DNA of 64,000 nucleotides, taken from positions 49,786-113,785 of the forward strand of contig CAITTG010000122.1 of assembly GCA_903895255.1 (NCBI GenBank). The letters are read 5' to 3'. Source of the stretch: an uncultured Verrucomicrobia subdivision 3 bacterium (GTDB lineage: Bacteria; Verrucomicrobiota; Verrucomicrobiia; Limisphaerales; UBA11358). This document shows, one piece after another, positions 7,822 to 15,682 of the stretch. The number at the start of each line of letters is the position of its first letter. Position 1 is the stretch's first letter. Under the pieces are notes generated by a model. The model had not been told where the DNA came from, made no database searches, and saw only the letters and a program-made list of their open reading frames with translations. Made by a program: the position numbers and the translations under genes.

Positions 7822-9189
7822 TCATTCTTCCTTAAACCCCTGCTGCCGGAAACGCTGCAATTTGTAGATCAACGTCCGCCGGCTGATGCCCAGCGCCTTT
7901 GCGGTCTCGGTGCGGTTGGATTGATGCTGGCGCAGGGTTTGGAAAATGGCCTGGCGTTCGATTTCCTCCAGGCGCTCCAGTTCCGAGGATTCCGCCGGCG
8001 CCGCCGATTTCCCCGCCTCCAGCACCCGCGCCGGCAGGTGATCGGGCAGGATCAACTCGCCCCGGGACAATAACACCGCCCGCTCCATGGCGTTGCGCAG
8101 TTCGCGCACGTTACCCGGCCAGGGGTATTTTTCCAGGGACCGCGCCGTGGTCTCGGCCAGCCGGGACCGGCCCTGCGAAAATTCGGTCACGAACTGGCTG
8201 GCCAGCGGCACAATATCCTCGCGCCGCTCGCGCAAGGACGGCAGATGCAACTCCACCACGTTCAACCGGTAAAACAAATCCTCGCGAAACCGGCCGTTCT
8301 TCACCTCGGTCTCCAGGTTGCGGTTGGTCGCCGCCAGCAACCGCGCGTGCGTGTGAATTTCCCGGTTCGCACCCACCCGCTGAAACCGCCCGTCCTGCGT
8401 AATGCGCAACAACTTCGCCTGCAACGCAGGCGACATCTCGGCGATTTCATCCAGCAAAATCGTTCCCCGGTCCGCCTCCTCAAACCGCCCGATGCGCTGG
8501 GCGTGCGCGCCGGTGAACGCGCCCTTCTCATGCCCGAACAACTCACTCTCCAGCAACGTTTCCGGGATGGCCGCGCAGTTTACTTTGATGATTGGTCCCG
8601 CCGCGCGCTGGCTCCAGCCATGAATGACATCCGCCAGGATCTCCTTGCCCACCCCGCTCTCGCCCGTGATCAGCACCCGGGTGTCCGAGGGCGCGATCAG
8701 CGAGGCATCGCGAAAGACCGCCTGCGTGAGCGGACTCCGGGCCACCACGAACTCCGGCAGTTGCTTCTCGGCATCATAACGAAGCGGGGCGCTGACGTTC
8801 AGGCCGATGGCCTGGCGCACCCCGGCCAGCAATTCGTCCAAGTCAATCGGTTTGGCCAGGTAATTCACCGCGCCATCGCGCATGGCGGCCACCGTGTCGC
8901 GGATGTCCGGGAAGGCAGTGACCAGCAGCACCGGCAGCGTGGCAAAATCCTTGCGCGCAAGCCGCAACGTTTCCAACCCGGAGAGCCCGGGCATGCGCAC
9001 ATCGGAAATCATCATGGCAAAGGGCGCGGTGGGCAGGAGGGCCAGCGCCCGTTCGCCCGACTCGGCCAGCGTGGTGACAAAACCCTGGCCGCTCAAAAAG
9101 GATTCGAGCAGGCTGCGCTGCCCGGGATCATCATCCACAATCAGAATCCGGGGCGCGTCCAGGTGCGGTTTGCGCGGGTCAGACGGCAT
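7822..9189 (-). CDS. NtrC-type sigma-54-dependent response regulator
   Basis: 455 aa with three domains: receiver (D19/D20 pocket, phosphoacceptor D63 in ISDVRMPG, K113), AAA+ sigma-54 activation domain with Walker A GESGVGKE at 176-183 and the sigma-54 contact loop GAFTGA at 223-228, and a Fis-type HTH (RTETAKALGISRRTLIYKLQ) at the C-terminus. Such proteins oligomerise on phosphorylation and remodel sigma-54 RNA polymerase. It is divergent from the histidine kinase at 9474-10790, its likely partner. No convincing -24/-12 promoter was found nearby, so the target genes are unknown. Confidence 0.93.
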   Translation of the reverse strand: MPSDPRKPHLDAPRILIVDDDPGQRSLLESFLSGQGFVTTLAESGERALALLPTAPFAMMISDVRMPGLSGLETLRLARKDFATLPVLLVTAFPDIRDTVAAMRDGAVNYLAKPIDLDELLAGVRQAIGLNVSAPLRYDAEKQLPEFVVARSPLTQAVFRDASLIAPSDTRVLITGESGVGKEILADVIHGWSQRAAGPIIKVNCAAIPETLLESELFGHEKGAFTGAHAQRIGRFEEADRGTILLDEIAEMSPALQAKLLRITQDGRFQRVGANREIHTHARLLAATNRNLETEVKNGRFREDLFYRLNVVELHLPSLRERREDIVPLASQFVTEFSQGRSRLAETTARSLEKYPWPGNVRELRNAMERAVLLSRGELILPDHLPARVLEAGKSAAPAESSELERLEEIERQAIFQTLRQHQSNRTETAKALGISRRTLIYKLQRFRQQGFKEE

Positions 9190-9261
9190 GCCTAGAACCT
9201 AAACGAAGCAACCGGCCGGCAAAAGAAGTTTCCCACCCAGAGTGCCGCCCGGGCGCAGCAA

Positions 9262-9308
9262 TGTAAACATCCCTGCCAACCTTGACCTGCATCCTTTGCC
9301 ACCCACCA
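9262..9308. repeat. Dispersed repeat, copy 1 (left of histidine kinase gene)
   Basis: The stretch beginning TGTAAACATCCCTG is repeated, with the same orientation and a few substitutions, at 10984-11030. Weaker similarity continues another 50-60 bases through TTTCCG and the following GCCTT-GG. The two copies bracket the kinase gene. Read on the minus strand both copies encode a related peptide (CPKA/LPKA ... GCQGCLHGC / GWQGCLHCC), which may only reflect nucleotide similarity. Confidence 0.7.
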
Positions 9309-9473
9309 GGATTTCCGTTTATTAGCCTTGGGCAGCCTGCCCTCAAGTTGTGCCCCCGGCACCCGTTTTTCCCGCGCTCCAAAGGCGCGCATTGACTCCG
9401 CCAGCACCAGACAGCAAACTCCTGCCAGCCACGGATTTGTGCCAGCACCATTGATCGTTACATTTATTACTTT

Positions 9474-10790
9474 ATGCCTCTCACCAAGCGCCTGCAATTA
9501 GCCGCCCTCAGCGATCTGCTCTCCGCGCGCCGGGAAGCCATTCTCCTGGCCTGGCGGAAGCTGGATCGCGCTGATCCCGAGCAAATGACCGGTCGCGCCC
9601 TCACGCTCGGGCAATTCCTCGACCACATCCCCCCCATCCTCGACGCTTATGAACACCAACTGCGCTCCCTGCCGGGCGGAACGGAAGCCGAGGCGGCCGA
9701 CCTTGAAAAAAAGGCGGAAGGGGTGAAGCACGGATTGCATCGCTGGCAGCAGGGCTACCGGTTGAAGGAACTCGTCAGCGAGTGCGGGCATCTCCAGTTT
9801 TGCGTGTTTGAGGAACTGGACCAGATCGCCGCCGCGCATCCCGAACTGGAGCCGGCGGCGTTGCTGGAGGCGCGCCGCCAGTTGCTCCACCTGATCAACG
9901 ACACCATCAGCGAGAGCGCCGCCCAATACGAGCGCATGCAACAGGCGGAGGCCGCCGGCCGGGCGGTGGACCTCATGAACGCACTGACCACGGTGGAGGA
10001 ACTCGAACAGCGCCGCGCCGCGCTCTACCATCAAGCCGTGCACGACCTGAATAGCGACGTGCTCGGGGTCAGCCTGGCGGCGACGCACGCCAGCCGGACC
10101 GGCCTGGCCGAAACCGACCGGGCGGAAGCCGCGGCCTACCTCCAGCGGTCCGTGCAGGGGCTGGCTTCGATGCTGGGTGAATTGATGGACCTGGCGCGCC
10201 TGGAGGCGGGTCAGGAACATCGGGAAATCGCTGCCTTTGATGCCGGCTCCTTGCTCACCGAACTGGGCGGGAGCAACCAACCCTTCGCCCGGGCCCGCCA
10301 ACTGTTCTTGAAAACCGAAGGACCCGCCTGCCTGGCCGTCACCGGCGATGTCGACAAAGTCCGGCGCGTGGCGAAAAATCTACTGGTCAACGCCCTCAAA
10401 TACACGGAGGACGGCGGCGTCACCTTGAGCTGGGGCGAGACGAAAGAGCATTGGTGGCTGATGGTCAAGGACACCGGGCCGGGAATGATGTCGGCCGCGA
10501 GCGAGCCGCTGAAGGCCGGCCTGCAAGCGGCCACCGCGAGCGCGAAGGAATCGGATGAAAAGTCTGCCGCCATCCAGGGCGAACCCTCGCAAGTGCTGGC
10601 CGCGCCCGCGGCGGCCACTACCGCCACCACCACGCCTTCCCAGGATCCGCCCGGTGAAGGCATCGGACTTTCGATTGTGAAACGCCTGTGCGAATTGCTT
10701 GATGCGAGCCTGGAAACAGCCAGTTCGGCGGACACCGGCACGACCTTCCGCGTCGTTTTTCCCCGCCGCTATATTGGGGTCGCCCATTAG
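9474..10790 (+). CDS. Soluble sensor histidine kinase with atypical ATP lid
   Basis: 438 aa, no transmembrane segment. Residues 1-165 are helical and resemble the RsbRD N-terminal sensor type; the phosphoacceptor is H190 in YHQAVHDLNS; the N box is NLLVNALKY (302-310), G1 is DTGPG (333-337) and G2 GEGIGLS (394-400). About 56 residues separate G1 and G2, most of them Ala/Thr/Ser/Pro-rich (AAPAAATTATTTPSQ), and no normal F box (RIFExFYR-like) is visible. It is divergent from the NtrC-type regulator gene, which is probably phosphorylated by it. The unusual lid could change nucleotide affinity. Confidence 0.88.
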   Translation: MPLTKRLQLAALSDLLSARREAILLAWRKLDRADPEQMTGRALTLGQFLDHIPPILDAYEHQLRSLPGGTEAEAADLEKKAEGVKHGLHRWQQGYRLKELVSECGHLQFCVFEELDQIAAAHPELEPAALLEARRQLLHLINDTISESAAQYERMQQAEAAGRAVDLMNALTTVEELEQRRAALYHQAVHDLNSDVLGVSLAATHASRTGLAETDRAEAAAYLQRSVQGLASMLGELMDLARLEAGQEHREIAAFDAGSLLTELGGSNQPFARARQLFLKTEGPACLAVTGDVDKVRRVAKNLLVNALKYTEDGGVTLSWGETKEHWWLMVKDTGPGMMSAASEPLKAGLQAATASAKESDEKSAAIQGEPSQVLAAPAAATTATTTPSQDPPGEGIGLSIVKRLCELLDASLETASSADTGTTFRVVFPRRYIGVAH

Positions 10791-11159
10791 CAGGGACCAT
10801 CGCGATGAATTCGGCCGTCCCCGCCCGAGGCCCAACGGGCCGTCATTCCTCAGCCCAGCCCAGCGGGCTGGGTGGGCTTGCCCCCGGTCTGGCGGCCTAT
10901 CGGGCCGCGATACCATAATTAAGCTCCCTCATCCACCTAAACCAAACCAAGACCAGGTTCACCCTTGGGCTCGTTGGCAGCCGTGTAAACATCCCTGACA
11001 ACCTTGGTCTGCGTCCGATGCCAGCCAACTCGTTTTCCGGGCTGTGGCCTTTGGACAACCACGGCCACAGGCTACGCCCCCCAGTTTGGTTTGATTTGGT
11101 TTGGGGTTGCTAATGACGAGAGCTGGATGATACCTATGAGAAATGGAGCTTGCTGACAA
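10791..11159. other. Non-coding region with stacked hairpins and repeat copy
   Basis: No gene seen. It holds three short perfect hairpins of one type (GGCCCAACGGGCC at 10829-10841, one around AGCCCAGCGGGCT near 10857, and GCGGCC-TATCG-GGCCGC at 10892-10908), then the second repeat copy (10984-11030) and a CTGTGGCC/GGCCACAG inverted pair shortly after it. Short AAACCAAACC-like and GGTTTGATTTGG-like tracts lie on either side of the repeat copy. Confidence 0.6.
10984..11030. repeat. Dispersed repeat, copy 2 (right of histidine kinase gene)
   Basis: Directly repeated version of 9262-9308 starting TGTAAACATCCCTGACAACC. The shared part includes CAACCTT, CTGC and the downstream TTTCCG. The similarity to copy 1 decays gradually, as expected for an old duplicated element rather than a recent recombination product. 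Confidence 0.7.
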
Positions 11160-11259
11160 TGCGGAAAGGGATTGCCGCGCGATTGCCCATGGACGCGCCC
11201 GGCTAGATCAACCGCTGGATAATTCCTGCAGGGCAAAGACATATGACATTATAAATAAC
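11160..11259. repeat. Left terminal inverted repeat of the McrBC island
   Basis: Compared with the reverse complement of 15529-15620, positions 11168-11259 align without gaps with 72 of 92 bases identical, including an exact 12-mer CTAGATCAACCG. A small gap extends the match to TGCGG at 11160-11164, which pairs with CCGCA at 15626-15630. The outermost exact block is GGATTGCCGC. The repeat ends in AT-rich DNA shortly before the mcrB-like gene. Confidence 0.85.
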
Positions 11260-11443
11260 AGAAACTTTTACGGGTTGATTTTGCGCTGAGCAGCGGGTTT
11301 ATGTTAGTTGTGTAAGCATGAGCGAAACAGTATTTATTTGGAACCAATAGGTACCGATTGGGATCTGGCCGTCTCCATTTAAAGTAAGTTTGGCAATAGT
11401 GAGGAAGCTGGTGAAAAAAAATTGCATTTATTTATAATAGGTT
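11260..11443 (+). promoter_or_regulatory. AT-rich leader of the McrBC operon
   Basis: The 184 bases between the left inverted repeat and the mcrB-like ATG are AT-rich and carry no ORF. The promoter of the two-gene operon must lie here or inside the repeat. A possible SD GAGGAAGC at 11400-11407 is too far from the ATG; the bases just before the start (TTATAATAGGTT) resemble a -10 element more than an RBS, so the mRNA may be leaderless or nearly so. This is speculative. Confidence 0.3.
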
Positions 11444-14194
11444 ATGAAAAATATTTGGCGTTTTACTAAATGGATGGGGCCCGTGCTTGATGCGTTGCGC
11501 GCCTTGGGAGGGAGTGGAACGCCGAAATTGGTTCAACAACAGGTTCAGCAAGCCCTCAAACTTCCAGATGATTTTCTGACCGACAAAAACAAGTCGGGGC
11601 AGACCAAATTTTACAATGAATTGCATTGGGCACGTCAATATCTGGTCTGGGAAGGGCTAGTGGACAGCCGAGAACGTGGCCAATGGAAACTCACCGATGC
11701 TGGCAAAAACACATCCCTCGATGAAACCGCTGCTCAGCAAATCGCAGAGAAATGGGCTGAGGTTCACAAACAAAAAATTGGAGGACCTTCTGAAGATGAA
11801 ACCAAATTTCAAAATGAACTACCTCCCGATGAATTGCTGGCCTTGACTCAGGATTCTAACGGATTTTCATTGGATCCAAGGGTTCAGCAGGCTCTCCGGG
11901 CCAGTTATGAATCCCTTTTAAAGCGGGGAGAGCTTCTCCCAAAAGAAAAACTATCGGAATGCTATGCCCTATTTCGTGACCGCTTTGGCCCGGATCGACT
12001 CCAGTCTCTGGATGGCGAAGTATTGCTTAACACGATGCATGCCCACGGCAATCAGGACAGCCTTGTGTACTGGCTGGAGTTCAAAAGCAGCCCCGAGTTT
12101 CCAACCCGGAAATTTGGCAGCATTTCTGGCGGCAGCGCACTTAAATTTGGTCTGTACAAGAACTCGGAATCAGGGGACTGGATGGCTGGCCACCCCACAA
12201 ATCAAACAACCTTATCAGTGACAGAGGCTGTTGCTATTGCCAAAATGCATCGGGATCAATTGGTAGCTGCGGTAGGTGCAATAAAGGAACTTCCGGTTGG
12301 AGCCACCGACACGCAGTACATTGAACTCCAAAAAAAATTGGACGAGATTTCTCCTGATTTTTCCCGGCTTGCCTGGGGACACAAATATCTAAGTTTGTTG
12401 TTCCCGGACAAACTCGACGATTTTCACGCGGAATTCGTGCAAAGACATGCCTTAATTAAATTGCTTCAAATACCGCCAACACAACCTGGGCTTTATGTCG
12501 CGGCCGGACGGTTCGTACGTTTGGCAATTCAACTGAATTGGCCGATAAACCACCTCACCAGTACGCTCAACGATCGCAACGGCATTCCGATCAAATATTG
12601 GCGAATCGGCACAAAAATCGGAGAGGGCGAGGCCGCTCAAAATATTTGGCCTGACATGATGGCAGGAAGTTTTGCGGCTATTGGCTGGGCAGAATTAGGA
12701 GATTTATCCACAATCTTGACAAGTGACGAGGTAAAAGAAAATTTAGCGGGCATGCTTATCAAGCAGTATAAGAACGAGCCGAATGTTGCATCACGTAAGG
12801 CTGGAGAAATCCGGAACTTTACCAAGGACATGAAAGAAAATGACGTGGTCGTCGCAGCAGAGGGTGAGAGAATTATAGGGGTTGGTAAAGTTAAAGGGCC
12901 TTACCGGTTTGACTCCACGCCACCGGAAGGTGCCCCTCACCGCCGCCCGGTTGACTGGCACATAACACCCGAATGGAAACTGCCGGTCTCGGAAGGGTTG
13001 AGAACAACGGTATGGAAATTGCGCAAAGACGACAGGAACCTGGTGGAAATTGAACGTAAGTTGTTGGAGCCTGTCTTGCCGGCCATAGAAGAACCCATGT
13101 TTACCCCTCAGAACACAGAAAAGGCAATTCGTAAAATGGTCAAGCTAGAGGGCAAGATCCCTATCCAATTACAGGTGATTTTGGACCGAAAAGGCCAAGC
13201 TATTTTATACGGTCCCCCGGGCACTGGAAAAACACATTGGGGCAGAAAAACTGCTTTGGATTTGGTCGCTGCCGGTGCATTTGGGTGCCTGTATGATGAC
13301 CTGACACATGATCAAAAACTAATCGTGGAGGGGGATGGCTCAAATTCTGGTTTGTTTAGGTGTTGCACATTTCATCCGGCTTTTGGATATGAGGATTTTA
13401 TTGAAGGCTACCGGCCACGACAGGGCGCTGGCGGCCAATTGGTATTTGAAAAGCGCGACGGCATCTTCAAAAGAATTTGCATCGACGCCTCCAAATCGGA
13501 TAAGAAATTTGTATTGCTCATTGACGAAATAAATCGTGGGGACATCCCTCGAATTTTTGGTGAACTATTAACCCTTCTTGAAAAAAATAAGCGCGGACAA
13601 AAGGTCACTTTGCCCTTGTCTGGGGATACGTTCTCTGTGCCGCAAAATGTGCTTGTGATAGGCACAATGAACACCGCCGACCGGTCTATTGCACTTTTGG
13701 ATACGGCCTTGCGTCGGCGATTTGGTTTTGTTGAGTTGATGCCGGATTATACACTTTTTGCGGGGGCCATCCTCGGCGAAGTCATACCACTAGGAAAATG
13801 GCTCGAAGCCTTAAATAATCGAGTCCGCCAACAGGTTGGCAAAGACTCACGCAATCTGCAAATCGGCCACGCATATTTTCTGGATGATAACGGGAAACCA
13901 GTCAGGGATTTTGGAATGTTTACCCGGATTATCGCAGAGGACATCGTTCCACTGCTCGAGGAATATTGCTACGAAAATTACGATGCCCTTTCTCAAATCT
14001 TGGGGGAGGACATGATTGATCGTGAGCGCCAGCGCGTACGCGATGAATTTTTTCTACCGGCGCGACAGCAGGATTTAATACAGGCCCTCAAGGCAACTGC
14101 ACCTGAGGTATTCACTTCCCTGGAGGCGGTCACTCAAGTTCAACTTCCCACAGTTCAGGAACCTGAGGAAGAACCTGAAGAACCTGGAAAATGA
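11444..14194 (+). CDS. mcrB: McrB-like AAA+ GTPase with N-terminal winged helix and EVE-type domain
   Basis: 916 aa. Residues about 1-90 look like the winged-helix N-terminal domain of Mrr-type restriction proteins; 90-390 is unassigned (contains FGSISGGSALKFGLYKN and a helical stretch); about 395-535 resembles an EVE/PUA-like modified-base reader (FAAIGWAELGDLS, VVAAEGERIIGVGKVKGPY, HRRPVDW); 560-880 is the McrB AAA+ motor with Walker A GPPGTGKT at 590-597, DEINRG at 694-699 and the McrB signature GTMNTADRSI at 740-749 with LRRRF following. McrB forms a GTP-driven ring that feeds modified DNA to McrC. The ORF overlaps mcrC by ATGA. Codon use is AT-richer than neighbours, consistent with transfer. 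Confidence 0.92.
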   Translation: MKNIWRFTKWMGPVLDALRALGGSGTPKLVQQQVQQALKLPDDFLTDKNKSGQTKFYNELHWARQYLVWEGLVDSRERGQWKLTDAGKNTSLDETAAQQIAEKWAEVHKQKIGGPSEDETKFQNELPPDELLALTQDSNGFSLDPRVQQALRASYESLLKRGELLPKEKLSECYALFRDRFGPDRLQSLDGEVLLNTMHAHGNQDSLVYWLEFKSSPEFPTRKFGSISGGSALKFGLYKNSESGDWMAGHPTNQTTLSVTEAVAIAKMHRDQLVAAVGAIKELPVGATDTQYIELQKKLDEISPDFSRLAWGHKYLSLLFPDKLDDFHAEFVQRHALIKLLQIPPTQPGLYVAAGRFVRLAIQLNWPINHLTSTLNDRNGIPIKYWRIGTKIGEGEAAQNIWPDMMAGSFAAIGWAELGDLSTILTSDEVKENLAGMLIKQYKNEPNVASRKAGEIRNFTKDMKENDVVVAAEGERIIGVGKVKGPYRFDSTPPEGAPHRRPVDWHITPEWKLPVSEGLRTTVWKLRKDDRNLVEIERKLLEPVLPAIEEPMFTPQNTEKAIRKMVKLEGKIPIQLQVILDRKGQAILYGPPGTGKTHWGRKTALDLVAAGAFGCLYDDLTHDQKLIVEGDGSNSGLFRCCTFHPAFGYEDFIEGYRPRQGAGGQLVFEKRDGIFKRICIDASKSDKKFVLLIDEINRGDIPRIFGELLTLLEKNKRGQKVTLPLSGDTFSVPQNVLVIGTMNTADRSIALLDTALRRRFGFVELMPDYTLFAGAILGEVIPLGKWLEALNNRVRQQVGKDSRNLQIGHAYFLDDNGKPVRDFGMFTRIIAEDIVPLLEEYCYENYDALSQILGEDMIDRERQRVRDEFFLPARQQDLIQALKATAPEVFTSLEAVTQVQLPTVQEPEEEPEEPGK

Positions 14195-15513
14195 CAAAGC
14201 ACGAAGTCAATTTGACCGAGTGGGAGGCTACTGGAAAGCCAGTGCGGGGCAGCAAGCTTTATGGCGCGGTGTTGCCCGAAAATTCAGAGGCAAGTCGTTT
14301 AGCAAAGCAACTGACCGAAAACGATCAAATTGAGATCCTAGAACTTGCCTCTGGTCTGGAGCTACGTGCCTCATCTTTTGTCGGGCGGTTTGCTTTGGGT
14401 GATTTATTGGTAACGGTCCGTCCAAAAATTTCGGGGTTGCCGCTAATAAATCTCCTTCGCTATGCCTACCAGCTTCGACATTTGGATTTGTATGCCGAGG
14501 TGGGTTACACCACTTCATCCTCCAGCTTTGAGGATTTATTGATTCACCAGTTGTCGGCCGAGGCTTCCGAATTGATTAGTCGCGGCCTTCATCGGGATTA
14601 TCTACGAACGGAGTCGATGCTCACGAGTCCACGCGGTCGGATTGATTTTGGTAATTACGCGAAAGTAGGAAGTCGAGCCGGAGTCGTCTTGCCCTGCGTC
14701 CATCATCCCCGCAGCGAGAACAATAAGATAAACCAGGCATTGCACGGAGGATTGGAAATGGCTGCTAGCATGACGATGGACCGAGAGTTGGGACGACGAG
14801 TCCGGCGGCTAGCAAAAAGCTTTGCAGGCAACATCACCCCGCGAAAACTTGATACAGCCAGCCTTGACGACGCCTGGCAATCCTTGGACAGGCGCACAGA
14901 ACGTTACACGCCAGCATTGACGCTAATTAAAATACTTCTCAACACACACGGCGTTGGTTTAATAGAAAATTCTCCAAGTATATCTGCCGCGGGATTTCTG
15001 TTTGACATGAATCGCTTTTTTCAGAGGCTTCTATACCGCTTTCTTTCCGAAAACCTAGTGGGCTATGATGTGCAGGATGAAAAAATTTTGCGCGGCGTTT
15101 TCGACTACGACCCAGCTAACAATCCCCACCAACGCTGTCCCCCAAAGCTTCGCCCAGATTTCATGATCATGCGCAGCGGGAAAGTTTCGGCAATCGTTGA
15201 TGCTAAATACCGTGACCTCTGGGAAAGAAATTTACCACGTGAAATGTTGTATCAACTTTCGCTTTACGCATTGGGACAGGAGGCAAATAATCGTCGCGCC
15301 ACGATACTTTATCCGTCTCTTGACGATGTCGCGCGGCAACAGATTATTTTCGTCAAAGATCCATTTCGCAGAACCAATATAGGGCAAATCATCTTGCGCC
15401 CGGTGAACCTAATTAAATTGGGGGAAATTTTGCAAGGTAAAAATGCTAATGCAAACAAAGATCGGGCCGAATTTGCTCAGAATTTGGTCTTTGGAATACC
15501 GGCATTTTCTTAA
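14191..15513 (+). CDS. mcrC: McrC-like nuclease subunit of a modification-dependent restriction system
   Basis: 440 aa. N-terminal McrC beta-rich region (LELRASSFVGRFALGDLLVTVRPKI), then PRGRIDF and a C-terminal PD-(D/E)xK nuclease core: LRPDFMIM with D323, VDAKY with D337 and K339, then LYQLSLYAL. McrC docks on the McrB ring and cuts DNA beside modified bases. The start codon overlaps the mcrB stop (ATGA), so the subunits are translationally coupled. Downstream only 15 bases separate the stop from the right inverted repeat. Confidence 0.93.
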   Translation: MTKHEVNLTEWEATGKPVRGSKLYGAVLPENSEASRLAKQLTENDQIEILELASGLELRASSFVGRFALGDLLVTVRPKISGLPLINLLRYAYQLRHLDLYAEVGYTTSSSSFEDLLIHQLSAEASELISRGLHRDYLRTESMLTSPRGRIDFGNYAKVGSRAGVVLPCVHHPRSENNKINQALHGGLEMAASMTMDRELGRRVRRLAKSFAGNITPRKLDTASLDDAWQSLDRRTERYTPALTLIKILLNTHGVGLIENSPSISAAGFLFDMNRFFQRLLYRFLSENLVGYDVQDEKILRGVFDYDPANNPHQRCPPKLRPDFMIMRSGKVSAIVDAKYRDLWERNLPREMLYQLSLYALGQEANNRRATILYPSLDDVARQQIIFVKDPFRRTNIGQIILRPVNLIKLGEILQGKNANANKDRAEFAQNLVFGIPAFS

Positions 15514-15528
15514 AACCTAAAGGGGTCA

Positions 15529-15630
15529 GTTCTTTATATTGTCATATAGCTTTGCCTCACCGGAATTAACCGACGGTTGATCTAGTCAGGCGCACCCATT
15601 AGGAATCGTGCGGCAATCCATCTCACCGCA
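15529..15630. repeat. Right terminal inverted repeat of the McrBC island
   Basis: Inverted partner of 11160-11259 (72/92 identical over the ungapped core, CGGTTGATCTAG here against CTAGATCAACCG on the left). Begins directly after mcrC and ends 52 bases before the stop of the minus-strand histidine kinase gene. Immediate outside sequences (CTGACAA on the left, GCCCGCAA on the right) do not form an obvious direct repeat. Confidence 0.85.
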
Positions 15631-15682
15631 GCCCGCAAACTCAATTTCTCATGGGTATCTGCCAAAGCCCAGCACTCCCCTC

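Larger units (their letters stand above)
11168..15620. mobile_element. Putative TIR-bounded defence cassette (EVE-McrB + McrC)
   Basis: A 4.45-kb segment with imperfect inverted repeats at both ends, two overlapping defence genes inside, and a base composition clearly poorer in GC than the flanks. No transposase, integrase or clear target-site duplication was seen, so the element would be non-autonomous or degenerate, or the repeats could be two inverted copies of a separate repeat family. The boundary-to-content match (repeat, genes, repeat, with no spare genes) favours a unit that moves or moved as a block. Confidence 0.6.

Noticed and set aside
9400..9440. Possible sigma-54 promoter on the minus strand (CTGGCAGGAGTTTGCT) before the NtrC-type gene
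   Set aside because: The GG and GC doublets are one base too close for a -24/-12 element.
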